This document shows, piece after piece, positions 54,196-62,559 of a stretch of 64,000 nt of DNA (positions are counted from its first letter, which is position 1; each line of letters starts with the position of its first letter). The notes under the pieces are model-generated. The model saw only the letters and a program-made list of their open reading frames with translations, had not been told where the DNA came from and did not search any database. Origin of the DNA: JACMLD01 sp963705285 (GTDB lineage Bacteria; Bacteroidota; Bacteroidia; Chitinophagales; Chitinophagaceae). The stretch lies in contig OY970066.1 in assembly GCA_963705285.1 (NCBI GenBank), positions 2,852,001 to 2,916,000 on the forward strand, given 5' to 3'. The position numbers were made by a program, and so were the translations under genes.

Positions 54196-55476
54196 ATGAG
54201 TATAGCTTTCCCGATCATTTCATGGGCCAATGGCAGTAATATCTATGAAGTAAACGTAAGACAGTACACAAAAGAAGGCACGCTACAGGCTTTTATCGCC
54301 CACATACCACGATTGCACAAGATGGGCATCGATATTTTATGGCTGATGCCTATTACTCCCATCAGTGTGGAGAAACGCCAGGGTACGTATGGCAGTTATT
54401 ATGCCGCCAGTTCTTATACAGATATCGACCCTGCGTATGGTACCGTGGACGATTTTAAAAATCTTATCAATACGGCACATGGTTTTGGAATGAAAGTTAT
54501 CATCGACTGGGTGGCCAATCATACGGGTTATGACCACCAATGGACAATCAAATATCCGGAATGGTACCATAAAGATGAGCAGGGCAATTTTACGGATTTG
54601 CATGGCTGGATAGATGTAATTGACCTTAATTATTCCGTGCCTGCATTGCGGCAGGAAATGATACAGTCTATGCAGTATTGGGTAAAAGAATTTGACATTG
54701 ATGGCTTCCGTTGCGATATGGCCCGTACCGTACCTATTGATTTCTGGATTGAAGCAAGGGGCGAGTGTGATGCCGTAAAGCCGCTGTTCTGGCTGGCGGA
54801 GTGTGAGATTGTAGAATACCATGAGGCGTTTGATGTTACATATGGGTGGGAGGTAATGCGTGCGTTAGACAAATACATGAAAGGAGAAATGTTGCTGGCA
54901 GATATTATCCCTTTGCTCAATAACTATTCAAAATATCCTATTGGGTCGAGAAAATTGATGTTCACATCAAACCATGATGAGAATACTTATTATGGTACTG
55001 AATATGAAAAATACGGCGTGGCAGCTATGGCGATGGCTGTATTCAGTTGCACCTGGCCGGGTATACCACTTATTTACTCGGGGCAGGAAAAACCCAACGT
55101 TAAACGCCTGCCATTTTTTGAAAAAGATAATATTGACTGGGAAGGTGAAGTAACACTGCATGATTTTTATCATAACCTCTTACAGTTTCGTAAGCATAAT
55201 AAAGCGTTACAGGAAAGTGCTTCGGTTATTGTTCTTCCCTCGCAACATGCAGATGTGCTGGTATATCTTTGTCGCCGCCAGCAAGATAAAGTACTTGTTT
55301 GTCTTAATTTTTCAAAAGAAGAAGCAGTATGCCAGTTAGATCATCCTGCTCTCCCTGGCAACTACAATGAACTGTTTTCAACGCAACCATTGCAAATAAA
55401 AAGAAAACAACAATTCACACTTGCGGCAGGTGAGTTTAAAGTATACCATATTACCTCGGGTAACGCCGGCTGGTAA
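54196..55476 (+). CDS. alpha-amylase family (GH13) glycosidase
   Basis: The chosen start MSIAFPIISWANGSNIYEVN at 54196 gives 426 residues without a signal peptide, so a cytoplasmic enzyme. The four GH13 conserved regions are present: IDWVANHTG, DGFRCDMAR with nucleophile Asp174, LAECEIVEY with acid/base Glu202, and FTSNHDEN with Asp261. The IPLIYSGQEKP block precedes the C-terminal beta domain. It acts on alpha-glucans or related sugars such as trehalose or maltooligosaccharides; exact specificity is unclear. It is divergent from ligD and next to KTSC and DUF4142 genes. Confidence 0.92.
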   Translation: MSIAFPIISWANGSNIYEVNVRQYTKEGTLQAFIAHIPRLHKMGIDILWLMPITPISVEKRQGTYGSYYAASSYTDIDPAYGTVDDFKNLINTAHGFGMKVIIDWVANHTGYDHQWTIKYPEWYHKDEQGNFTDLHGWIDVIDLNYSVPALRQEMIQSMQYWVKEFDIDGFRCDMARTVPIDFWIEARGECDAVKPLFWLAECEIVEYHEAFDVTYGWEVMRALDKYMKGEMLLADIIPLLNNYSKYPIGSRKLMFTSNHDENTYYGTEYEKYGVAAMAMAVFSCTWPGIPLIYSGQEKPNVKRLPFFEKDNIDWEGEVTLHDFYHNLLQFRKHNKALQESASVIVLPSQHADVLVYLCRRQQDKVLVCLNFSKEEAVCQLDHPALPGNYNELFSTQPLQIKRKQQFTLAAGEFKVYHITSGNAGW

Positions 55477-55517
55477 ATAGCAATAGCCTACGCTGGCAAC
55501 TACGCTAAAATTGTTGT

Positions 55518-55525
55518 AAGGAGGT
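55518..55525 (+). promoter_or_regulatory. strong Shine-Dalgarno site (AAGGAGGT)
   Basis: AAGGAGGT lies just before the ATG at 55529, with four bases between GGAGG and the start. Such perfect sites are rare before genes in this window and in Bacteroidota generally, so this one stands out. Confidence 0.6.
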
Positions 55526-55528
55526 ATT

Positions 55529-55726
55529 ATGCCATCAACGGTTATAGAACATATGGTTTATGACGAGAAGCTGTGTACGCTCACCATTATTTTTTTATCG
55601 GGCGCAGTATATCAGTACCTGAACGTTCCCCATGCAGTATATGCAGAAATGAAGGCCGCCCGCTCCAAAGGCACGTATTTAAACACGCACATAAAGACTA
55701 ACTATTCTTTCAAAAAAATTAAATAG
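55529..55726 (+). CDS. KTSC domain protein
   Basis: This 65-residue protein is a complete KTSC domain: TVIEHMVYDEKLCTLTIIFL, then GAVYQYLNVPHAVYAEMKAA, then SKGTYLNTHIKTNYSFKKI. In this member the C-terminal KTSC-like motif reads IKTNYSF. KTSC domains often occur as single small proteins or fused to nucleases and RNA-related enzymes; the function is not known. It has an unusually good ribosome-binding site and starts 52 bases after the amylase gene. Confidence 0.85.
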   Translation: MPSTVIEHMVYDEKLCTLTIIFLSGAVYQYLNVPHAVYAEMKAARSKGTYLNTHIKTNYSFKKIK

Positions 55727-55832
55727 CTGCATTTATGTGGAATTTGCTTCCCACCCCGCACGATGAGGGGCATGCTGTAAAGCAGGTTCTCGCTGGCACG
55801 AATATTTCTTCACCAATGAAAAAATAACAATT

Positions 55833-56417
55833 ATGAAAAAGACATTGATCCCACTTGCAGCAGCAGCTATTTTACTTGTTTCTTGCGGCAATAATGAATC
55901 ATCAAAAGATAGTGTTGAAAAGGCAGATTCTACCAATCAGGAAAAAGTGGACTCGCCTGCTGCAGTGAAAGAGCCTATTAAGACAGACGAAGAAAGCACC
56001 AGTTTTCTGGTTAAAGCTGCTAATGGTGGAATGGCAGAAGTAAAACTTGCCCAACTGGCAAAAGAAAAAGCAACAGATACCGCAGTGCAACATTTTGCAG
56101 ATATGATGATAGCCGATCACAGTGCTGCTAATGAAAAAGTAAAAGCACTGGCAGCCGAACGCAATGTAACATTGCCTGCAGAACCAGGAGAAGATGAACA
56201 GAAAAAAGCTGCCGAACTGGGTAAGAAAGCCGGAAAAGATTTTGATAAAGACTATGTAAATACAATGGTGAAAGGCCACGAAGAAACCCTTGATTTGTTT
56301 AAAAAATGTTCTTCAAAAACATCAGACGGTGCGGTAAAAGCGTTTGCAGATAATACCATTCCTACAATAGAACACCACCTGATGAGAATCAAAGACATAA
56401 AAAAAGGATTGAAATAA
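55833..56417 (+). CDS. DUF4142 ferritin-like lipoprotein
   Basis: The 194-residue protein has a type II signal peptide ending LLVSC (Cys18) and a charged linker. The helical DUF4142 domain then covers about 55-190: SFLVKAANGGMAEVKLAQLA, VQHFADMMIADHSAANEKVK and FDKDYVNTMVKGHEETLDLF, each giving one long helix with conserved His. DUF4142 proteins have a ferritin-like four-helix shape and are found in stress-related gene sets, but no enzyme activity is established. It would be attached to a membrane on the periplasmic side. Confidence 0.9.
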   Translation: MKKTLIPLAAAAILLVSCGNNESSKDSVEKADSTNQEKVDSPAAVKEPIKTDEESTSFLVKAANGGMAEVKLAQLAKEKATDTAVQHFADMMIADHSAANEKVKALAAERNVTLPAEPGEDEQKKAAELGKKAGKDFDKDYVNTMVKGHEETLDLFKKCSSKTSDGAVKAFADNTIPTIEHHLMRIKDIKKGLK

Positions 56418-56472
56418 GGTAATTGTATTTGGATTACTAGTACCCGCCCATTAACTTTTAAACATTGCATGT

Positions 56473-56748
56473 ATGGCAAAGTATTCAAAAAAAGCCGCCG
56501 AAAAAGTAGAGGAGGTAATGCATGAAAAGAAGAAAGGCACCTTAAAAAGCGGCCGAAGCGGTAAGAAAGTTACAAGTCGTGCGCAGGCCATTGCCATCGG
56601 TTTGTCTGAAGCGCGCAAAGCGGGTGCTAAGATTCCAAAGAAAAAAAGTGCCGCCAAAAAAAGTAACGGCACCACTCGTAAAAAAGCAGCGCCCAAGAAA
56701 AAAGCACCGCCAAAGAAAACGGCACGTACAACCAGCCGCAGTAAATAG
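56473..56748 (+). CDS. DUF6496 Lys-rich protein
   Basis: The 91-residue protein begins with AKYSKKAAEKVEEVMHEKKK and contains the SGRSGKKVTSRAQAIAIGLS block typical of DUF6496. The second half (about 55-91) is a Lys/Ala/Pro tail like that of histone H1-type bacterial proteins (KKKSAAKKSNGTTRKKAAPK). It likely binds nucleic acid, but this is by composition. It lies 55 bases after the DUF4142 gene on the same strand and is closed by a strong terminator. Confidence 0.85.
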   Translation: MAKYSKKAAEKVEEVMHEKKKGTLKSGRSGKKVTSRAQAIAIGLSEARKAGAKIPKKKSAAKKSNGTTRKKAAPKKKAPPKKTARTTSRSK

Positions 56749-56777
56749 GCCCGGTTCAATTCAATATACATTTCACC

Positions 56778-56812
56778 TCCCCTGTACTAAAAAGGTACAG
56801 GGGATTTTTTTT
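56778..56812 (+). terminator. rho-independent terminator after the DUF6496 gene
   Basis: TCCCCTGTAC at 56778-56787 pairs perfectly with GTACAGGGGA at 56795-56804 around a seven-base loop, followed by eight T. Confidence 0.92.
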
Positions 56813-56885
56813 GCTTCTGTCAATCTTATCGTGCATGTTATCAAGTGGTTTGGCTGTGGGTGTTAGTGCTACTGCCGCATACCCT

Positions 56886-56900
56886 ATACCGGGTATATAC
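56886..56900. promoter_or_regulatory. candidate operator ATACCGGGTATATAC, second copy
   Basis: The same 15 bases as at 36709-36723 occur here, 366 bases before the M6 peptidase start. The larger distance makes a direct role in that promoter less sure. Confidence 0.3.
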
Positions 56901-57265
56901 ACGCTCTTCTTGCTCAAACTAGTAGGGTGTCTATACCACTAAAAAATTCTTGGTATTACAGAAAAAAGTTTTAATTTCCTATCCCTTTATCTGCACCCGC
57001 ACCCAATTCTTCCGCACCGTAGTAGTTATTACCCTGGTTAGCACCCTGATAATGTAGCACAACAATTATTCATCTGTCGTTTTTATTTTTATAAAAAATG
57101 ATTGGGCATGCCTGTATGTACCTTCAGAAATATTCCCCTGTCATTGCCTCAATTGTTACGGGCAAATGCAAACCGGCAGTTAAGTTTTAACAGTTCCTGA
57201 CTTAATATTATTACCTGAAACTATCATCATCGTACTTCATCTTTAAAATTTTAAACCTTTCTATC

Positions 57266-59056
57266 ATGAACAAGAAAAGAAAATCTTCAGTGCTTGAAGA
57301 AGTTACAAAAATTCATACGGAAGCGCAGGCAACAGACGATGGAGATCGCTGTATGATTGCGCCATCGCCTGAGTTAAAAAAGAAAATTGACGACGAAATT
57401 AAAAAGTTGAAGACATCAACTTCACGCGGGTTGCTGGCCGGAAAAATTGGTTTTCGCGAACCGCAGCCGGTGGGTTTCAACGATGGTCTTATTTATCCGG
57501 GTACCATGTTTCCGGTGGGTACAACGGCCTCTGTAGCAAGATCGGCCGGTTTAAACAGGGCGCCATTGCGTGGTACCGTGCGCGTTATAGTGGTGCTGGT
57601 AGATTTTTCTGATAAAGTAATGACTAAAACAAAAGCGCATTTTGAACAGTTGTTTTTTTCACTGGGTTCAATTGCCACCGGCAGCGTACGCGAGTACTAC
57701 CGTGAGGTTACCCATGGACTGATAGATATTCAGGGACAAGTGGTGGGCCCCTACCGCATGCCGCTTACCATGGCACAATATGCACATGGCGCATCCGGTA
57801 CAGGTGGCGCAGCACCCAATGCACGTACTATGGCAAAAGATGCCGCTTTAAAATCGAACCCGGCCGTTAATTACGCTATTTATGATAACGATGGAGATGG
57901 ATTTGTAGATGCTTACGTGGTTATTCATGCCGGTACCGGGGCAGAGGTATCGGGCAGTGGTAATGATATATGGTCACACAAATGGACTTTATCCGGCGGT
58001 GCCTACACAGCCGATGGCACCACCAAAATATTCTCTTATCTCACTGTACCGGAAGATTGTAAGCTGGGCGTTTGCGCACATGAGCTGGGCCACCTGCTGT
58101 TTGGGTTTCCCGATTTATATGATACCGATAACTCCAGTGAAGGTATCGGTAACTGGTGCCTCATGGCAGGCGGTAGCTGGAACAATGGTGGTAATACGCC
58201 CGCCCATCCTAGTGCCTGGTGCAAATGCCAGCAGGGTTGGGTAACTACAGTTAACCAAACCACCAATCAAAGCAATGTGGCGCTGGAAGATGTAAAATCA
58301 GGATTTAAAGTGCATAAACTTTTCAAGAACGGCTCATCTACCAATGAATATTTTTTGGTTGAAAACCGCCAGAAAACATTATTCGATAAATTTTTGCCCG
58401 GCGCCGGTTTGTTGATATGGCACGTAGACGATGCCATTGCCAACAATACCAATGAAGCGCATTATAAAGTGGCATTGATGCAGGCAGACAATAAAAAAGA
58501 CATGGAGCTAAACCACAACCGTGGAGATGCGGGCGATTGTTATCCCGGTTCATCCAACAATACCAAGTTCAATAATACGTCTGCGCCCAATTCCAAATCT
58601 TATGCAGGTTCAAACACCTGTGTGGCGGTCAATAATATCAGTGCGCCCGCGGCTGTAATGCATGCCGACCTGAATGTTAAATGTACCGTGGTAAAAATTA
58701 AAGACCTTAAGGAAACGATCAAAGACATTACAAAAGATAAGGAAATAGCCAAAGAGCTTAAAGTTGAAAAGATTGAGCACAAGGAAATTGAAAAGGCCAT
58801 TATTGCTGATAAAACAGTGGCGCACGATAAGACGTTTGTTGAGAAACCAGGTGAGAAGTTTACAGAGAAAATATCCGAAGGCGGTTTTGGAAAACCCGGT
58901 GGTGGTTTGCTGGGTGGCGGCGGTGGTTTGTCTGTAGAACAAAGACTGGCTCAGCTGGAAGCGCAACTTGGCTTTGTACAGCCTTTTATTGATCAGTCTG
59001 CGCGGCCAGATTTATCGCAGGGCGCATTGCAGGGAGAAGAAGATAGCGATGAATAA
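57266..59056 (+). CDS. M6-family metallopeptidase with Gly-rich, acidic C-terminal tail
   Basis: This 596-residue protein carries an M6 (immune-inhibitor A-like) peptidase domain over about 100-470. The zinc motif is HELGHLLFGFPDLYD with His272, Glu273 and His276, and NWCLMAGGSWNNGGNTPAHP supplies the Met-turn. A predicted calcium loop IYDNDGDGFVDAYVV lies upstream. There is no signal peptide: the N-terminus is Lys-rich. After the enzyme come a Lys/Glu helical region (about 480-545), a Gly-rich stretch, and a tail with LSVEQRLAQLEAQLGFVQPF and RPDLSQGALQGEEDSDE. Family members are secreted proteases; the lack of a signal and the odd tail are unusual. It starts the locus with the ATP-grasp genes. 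Confidence 0.88.
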   Translation: MNKKRKSSVLEEVTKIHTEAQATDDGDRCMIAPSPELKKKIDDEIKKLKTSTSRGLLAGKIGFREPQPVGFNDGLIYPGTMFPVGTTASVARSAGLNRAPLRGTVRVIVVLVDFSDKVMTKTKAHFEQLFFSLGSIATGSVREYYREVTHGLIDIQGQVVGPYRMPLTMAQYAHGASGTGGAAPNARTMAKDAALKSNPAVNYAIYDNDGDGFVDAYVVIHAGTGAEVSGSGNDIWSHKWTLSGGAYTADGTTKIFSYLTVPEDCKLGVCAHELGHLLFGFPDLYDTDNSSEGIGNWCLMAGGSWNNGGNTPAHPSAWCKCQQGWVTTVNQTTNQSNVALEDVKSGFKVHKLFKNGSSTNEYFLVENRQKTLFDKFLPGAGLLIWHVDDAIANNTNEAHYKVALMQADNKKDMELNHNRGDAGDCYPGSSNNTKFNNTSAPNSKSYAGSNTCVAVNNISAPAAVMHADLNVKCTVVKIKDLKETIKDITKDKEIAKELKVEKIEHKEIEKAIIADKTVAHDKTFVEKPGEKFTEKISEGGFGKPGGGLLGGGGGLSVEQRLAQLEAQLGFVQPFIDQSARPDLSQGALQGEEDSDE

Positions 59057-59207
59057 GCCCGGCTTGCGTATATTTTTTACAGGCAACCAGTGATACTGTT
59101 ATTCAACCCGTCATCTGCCGCGCTTACCAGCAGGAGATGCCGGGTTGTTTGCTATGGCTGCGGGCGTTGCTGTATCCTCATTGTTACATCAAACCAACTT
59201 ATTTTTC

Positions 59208-60020
59208 ATGCACACGCTTATATTTCATGTAGCCGGTGATACGGTTGCACAATCACTGCACGATATATTGTTCCTGCAGGGCCAGCGCGAACTGCGGCTG
59301 GTGAGCGATGCGGAGCTGGCCTTTGCGTTGTGGCTGCACCAGGCGGAAAGTAATGGAAACTTTTTTACGCGCATACGGTTACAAGATGGATTTATTATTG
59401 AACCCGCCATGATAGGGCGTGCTGTAAACCGCATTCCTTATTTTCAGATGCCACATTTTATTAATCCGGCAGACAGGCAATATGCAGAAACAGAAATGTA
59501 TGCGCTTTACATTAGTTTCCTGTTATCAATTAAAGAAAAAGTAATAGATGGAATGCCGGTGAAGCATATTAATAATGCCGACAATGCCCTATTGGCTACT
59601 GCTATGGCTGTTAAGGCCGGTATGAACGTATTGGAAACGCTGTTTACTTCTTCGCCACGCTGGAAGCAACCTACGGCGCTGTCTGCCCTCGATCCAAAGA
59701 AAAAAGAAACGGTGTTGTGGCATAAGCATTCGCCCCATTTGGTGTGGGAAAACAAACCTGTTTTATACAATGAAGCTTTTACTACCTTGATAAAGGTGGA
59801 TGTTGTAAACCGCCGCGCCTTTTGCAATACTGCATTGCCAAAGCAGCTCCAGAAAAATATTGTCACCTTTTCGCAGCTGATAGGCAGAACAGTTTATGAA
59901 CTAACATTGGCTGAAATAAAATCGAAATATAAATTTTATGCCGTCAATACCCGTCCGGCGGTAGTTGGCAACGCGGCACTGGAAGCTTTCGCATCATTGC
60001 TGACTTCAAAAAAAAGATGA
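59208..60020 (+). CDS. hypothetical protein resembling an ATP-grasp N-terminal region
   Basis: I start at MHTLIFHVAGDTVAQSL (59208); the longer frame from 59145 has an unlikely leader. The 270-residue protein has no named family that I recognise. Its layout in the first 170 residues parallels the ATP-grasp protein that follows: an AVNRIPYFQMPHFINP stretch like YYRTMDHMAMPHANP there, then AETEMYALYISFLLSIKEKV and NADNALLATAMAVKAGMNVL in places where the enzyme has QQLLYWMD and KPYQAQLIKEAGF. The catalytic ATP-binding half seems absent or degenerate. It stops four bases before the ATP-grasp start, so the two probably work together, perhaps as a heteromer. Confidence 0.65.
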   Translation: MHTLIFHVAGDTVAQSLHDILFLQGQRELRLVSDAELAFALWLHQAESNGNFFTRIRLQDGFIIEPAMIGRAVNRIPYFQMPHFINPADRQYAETEMYALYISFLLSIKEKVIDGMPVKHINNADNALLATAMAVKAGMNVLETLFTSSPRWKQPTALSALDPKKKETVLWHKHSPHLVWENKPVLYNEAFTTLIKVDVVNRRAFCNTALPKQLQKNIVTFSQLIGRTVYELTLAEIKSKYKFYAVNTRPAVVGNAALEAFASLLTSKKR

Positions 60021-60023
60021 CCC

Positions 60024-60962
60024 ATGTTGTTATTTATCGGTATACCCACAGAATCCCCGCTGCAGTTGGCTATTTCGGCAGCAGAAGAAAATGATATTCC
60101 CTATTTGGTGCTTGATCAGCGGGCCATGCATTACTGTAATCTGTCAGTTGGATTTATAAATAATAAATTTACCGCCACGCTACAGCTGCACGAGAATGAC
60201 TACAACCTGGAGAAATTTTCCGGCATCTATTACCGTACCATGGATCATATGGCCATGCCGCATGCTAACCCCCTGTCTTTACGATATATTGGGGCCGATA
60301 ATGTACAGAAATCAGGATTGCTGCACCAGCAATTGCTGTACTGGATGGATGTTACGCGCGTACGTATCTTAAATGCACCATGGGCCATGGCCAGCAACGT
60401 GTCTAAACCTTACCAGGCACAGCTGATAAAAGAAGCCGGTTTTGCCATTCCGCCCACCTGCATCACTTCTGATGCCGCGGCCTTGAAACAATTTCAGCAA
60501 CTGCATCCCGGCGTTATTTATAAATCAGTAAGTTCTGTACGATCCATTGTAAAAGAACTGCAACCCAGCGATGAGAAAATGCTGGATAAAATACAATACC
60601 TGCCCACCCAGTTCCAGCAAAAGTTAGACGGAATCAATATACGCGTGCATGTGGTAGGCGATGTATTGTTTGCCACAAAAATTGAAAGCACAGTAACCGA
60701 TTACCGCTATGCCGCCAGGGAAAACAAGACGGCCACACTTACGCCTTTCCGCCTTCCTAAAAAAATAGAAGAAGGTTGTTACCGCCTTTCAGCAAACTTA
60801 GGGTTAACTTTGTGTGGCATCGATCTTTTTTTAACTACCGCCGGTGACTACTATTGTTTTGAAGTGAATCCTTCCCCCGGTTATAGCTATTACCAGAATA
60901 GCACAGGGCAGGATATTGCAGGGGCCATTGCACGGTGGTTGTATTATGGAACGGCAAAATAA
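60024..60962 (+). CDS. RimK-like ATP-grasp ligase
   Basis: The 312-residue protein has an ATP-grasp fold. After an N-terminal region of about 130 residues come SNVSKPYQAQLIKEAGFAIP, VIYKSVSSVRSIV with the lysine expected to contact ATP, FQQKLDGINIRVHVVGDVLF, and the metal-binding end LCGIDLFLTTAGDYYCFEVNP with the Asp-Glu-Asn triad. This resembles the RimK and graspetide-ligase branch, which joins a carboxylate to an amine or alcohol using ATP. The next gene starts six bases after its stop and the previous one ends three bases before it. Substrate: unknown; a peptide or protein is likely. Confidence 0.88.
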   Translation: MLLFIGIPTESPLQLAISAAEENDIPYLVLDQRAMHYCNLSVGFINNKFTATLQLHENDYNLEKFSGIYYRTMDHMAMPHANPLSLRYIGADNVQKSGLLHQQLLYWMDVTRVRILNAPWAMASNVSKPYQAQLIKEAGFAIPPTCITSDAAALKQFQQLHPGVIYKSVSSVRSIVKELQPSDEKMLDKIQYLPTQFQQKLDGINIRVHVVGDVLFATKIESTVTDYRYAARENKTATLTPFRLPKKIEEGCYRLSANLGLTLCGIDLFLTTAGDYYCFEVNPSPGYSYYQNSTGQDIAGAIARWLYYGTAK

Positions 60963-60968
60963 TTTGTT

Positions 60969-61241
60969 ATGGTATCCATTATAGAAAATTATGCAGATAT
61001 AGCAGGCAAGATTGTTGCGCTTACCGAGCATCCCACCAGGGCGGGTTACCTGCAAATGAAAGTAGCGCTTAAAAAAAGTAAACCTGTAGACGGTTTCCCC
61101 AACCTGGCCCAGGCCGATGAGGGCACCACCATTGCCATCAATGTAAAAAAAGAGGAAGCAGACACTGAAAAACTGCAAGCCAAAAGATCTTTTTCTGCAG
61201 TGGTAAAGAAAGTGGCAGGGCAGGAGTACTTTATTAAGTAA
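60969..61241 (+). CDS. small protein of the ATP-grasp operon
   Basis: The 90-residue protein has no signal peptide, membrane segment or family that I recognise. It contains ADIAGKIVALTEHPTRAGYL, TTIAINVKKEEADTEKLQAK and a closing VVKKVAGQEYFIK. The strand-rich pattern suggests a small beta barrel. It follows the ATP-grasp gene by six bases, so it is very likely cotranscribed. It could be a substrate carrier, a partner subunit or a modified protein, but nothing in the sequence decides this. Confidence 0.65.
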   Translation: MVSIIENYADIAGKIVALTEHPTRAGYLQMKVALKKSKPVDGFPNLAQADEGTTIAINVKKEEADTEKLQAKRSFSAVVKKVAGQEYFIK

Positions 61242-61270
61242 AAAGTCAAAAGTTAAAAGTCAAAATTTGC

Positions 61271-62559
61271 CGTGTCGTCATTGCGAGCCGCCTGCCCGGT
61301 GATGAATAATGAGTGACTTGCGCGGCGAAGCAATCTTACTGATGCCCTTAGAGCGTGTTACACAAAACTGCAAACGCAGTATGCATCACAATTGCATCAG
61401 TATAAGATTATAATCATCAGATTGCTTCACCGCCGGATGTCTCCGATACTGTAAATACCTGATGGCGGTTCGCAATGACGACCCGCCGGGAGATCATTTT
61501 GCAACTGCGTGTCGTCATTGCGAGCCGCTTACTCGGTAATAAATAATTAGTGACTTGCGCAGCGAAGCAATCTTCTTTTGCAATTACTTGAAGTTACACA
61601 AAAGTGCAAACGCAGTATGCATCACATTTGCATTAGTATGAGATTACAATCATCAGATTGCTTCACCGCCGGATGTCTCTGGTGATGCAAAAAACTCGAT
61701 GGCGGTTCGCAATGACGACGCGCCGGGAGATCATTTTGCAACTGCGTGTCGTCATTGCGAGCCGCTTACTCGGTAATAAATAATTAGTGACTTGCGCAGC
61801 GAAGCAATCTTCTTTTGCAATTACTTGAAGTTACACAAAAGTGCAAACGCAGTATGCATCACATGTGCATCAGTATAAGGTTACAATCATCAGATTGCTT
61901 CACCGCCGGATGTCTCCGATACTGTAAATACCTGATGGCGGTTCCCAATGACGTCACCAGACTTGCGCGGCGAAGTAATCTTCTTTTGCAATAATTTGAA
62001 CTTACACAAAAGTGCAAACGCAGTATTCATCACATTTGCATCAGTATAAGGTTACAATCATCGGATTGCTTCACCGCCGGATGTCTCTGCTATTGTAAAC
62101 AACCTGATGGCGGTTCGCAATGACGTCACGAGAGTGGCGCGGCGAAGCAATCTTCTTTTGCAATAATTTGAAGTTACACAAAAGTGCAAACGCAGTATGC
62201 ATCACATGTGCATCAGTATTAGTTTACAATCATCAGATTGCTTCACCGCCGGATGTCTCTGGTGATGCAAAAAACTCGATGGCGGTTCGCAATGACGACG
62301 CGCCGGGAGATCATTTTGCAACTGCGTGTCGTCATTGCGAGCCGCTTACTCGGTAATAAATAATTAGTGACTTGCGCGGCGAAGCAATCTTCTTTTGCAA
62401 TTACTTGAAGTTACACAAAAGTGCAAACGCAGTATGCATCACATGTGCATCAGTATTAGTTTACAATCATCAGATTGCTTCACCGCCGGATGTCTCTGCT
62501 ATTGTAAACAACCTGATGGCGGTTCGCAATGACGTCACGAGACTTGCGCGGCGAAGAAT
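61271..62559. repeat. array 2 of long palindromic extragenic repeats
   Basis: About 1290 bases hold six copies of a core that contains CACAAAAGTGCAAACGCAGT (one base changed in the first copy), beginning near 61351, 61594, 61832, 62005, 62175 and 62412. The first full units repeat with a period of 237 bases (CGTGTCGTCATTGCG at 61271, 61508 and 61745). Outer ends CGTCATTGCGAGCCGC and GCGGTTCGCAATGACG are inverted repeats with one mismatch, and GCGAAGCAATCT faces AGATTGCTTCACCGCC inside. It is the same family as array 1, reversed. Short flanking tracts of AAAAGTCAAAAGTTAAAAG on the left and their complement on the right also face each other. Frames such as 62120-62356 are repeat translations, not genes. 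Confidence 0.92.

Larger units (their letters stand above)
56749..57265. other. 517-base region upstream of the M6 peptidase gene
   Basis: After the terminator at 56778-56812, the gap contains the ATACCGGGTATATAC motif at 56886-56900 and then AT-rich sequence up to the start at 57266. No further gene is visible. Confidence 0.5.

Noticed and set aside
57266..59056. Secretion signal on the M6 peptidase
   Set aside because: The N-terminus is Lys-rich and charged without a hydrophobic stretch, and no earlier in-frame start adds one.
61271..62559. CRISPR array
   Set aside because: Units are 170-240 bases with nested inverted repeats and no short regular spacers; no cas genes are present.
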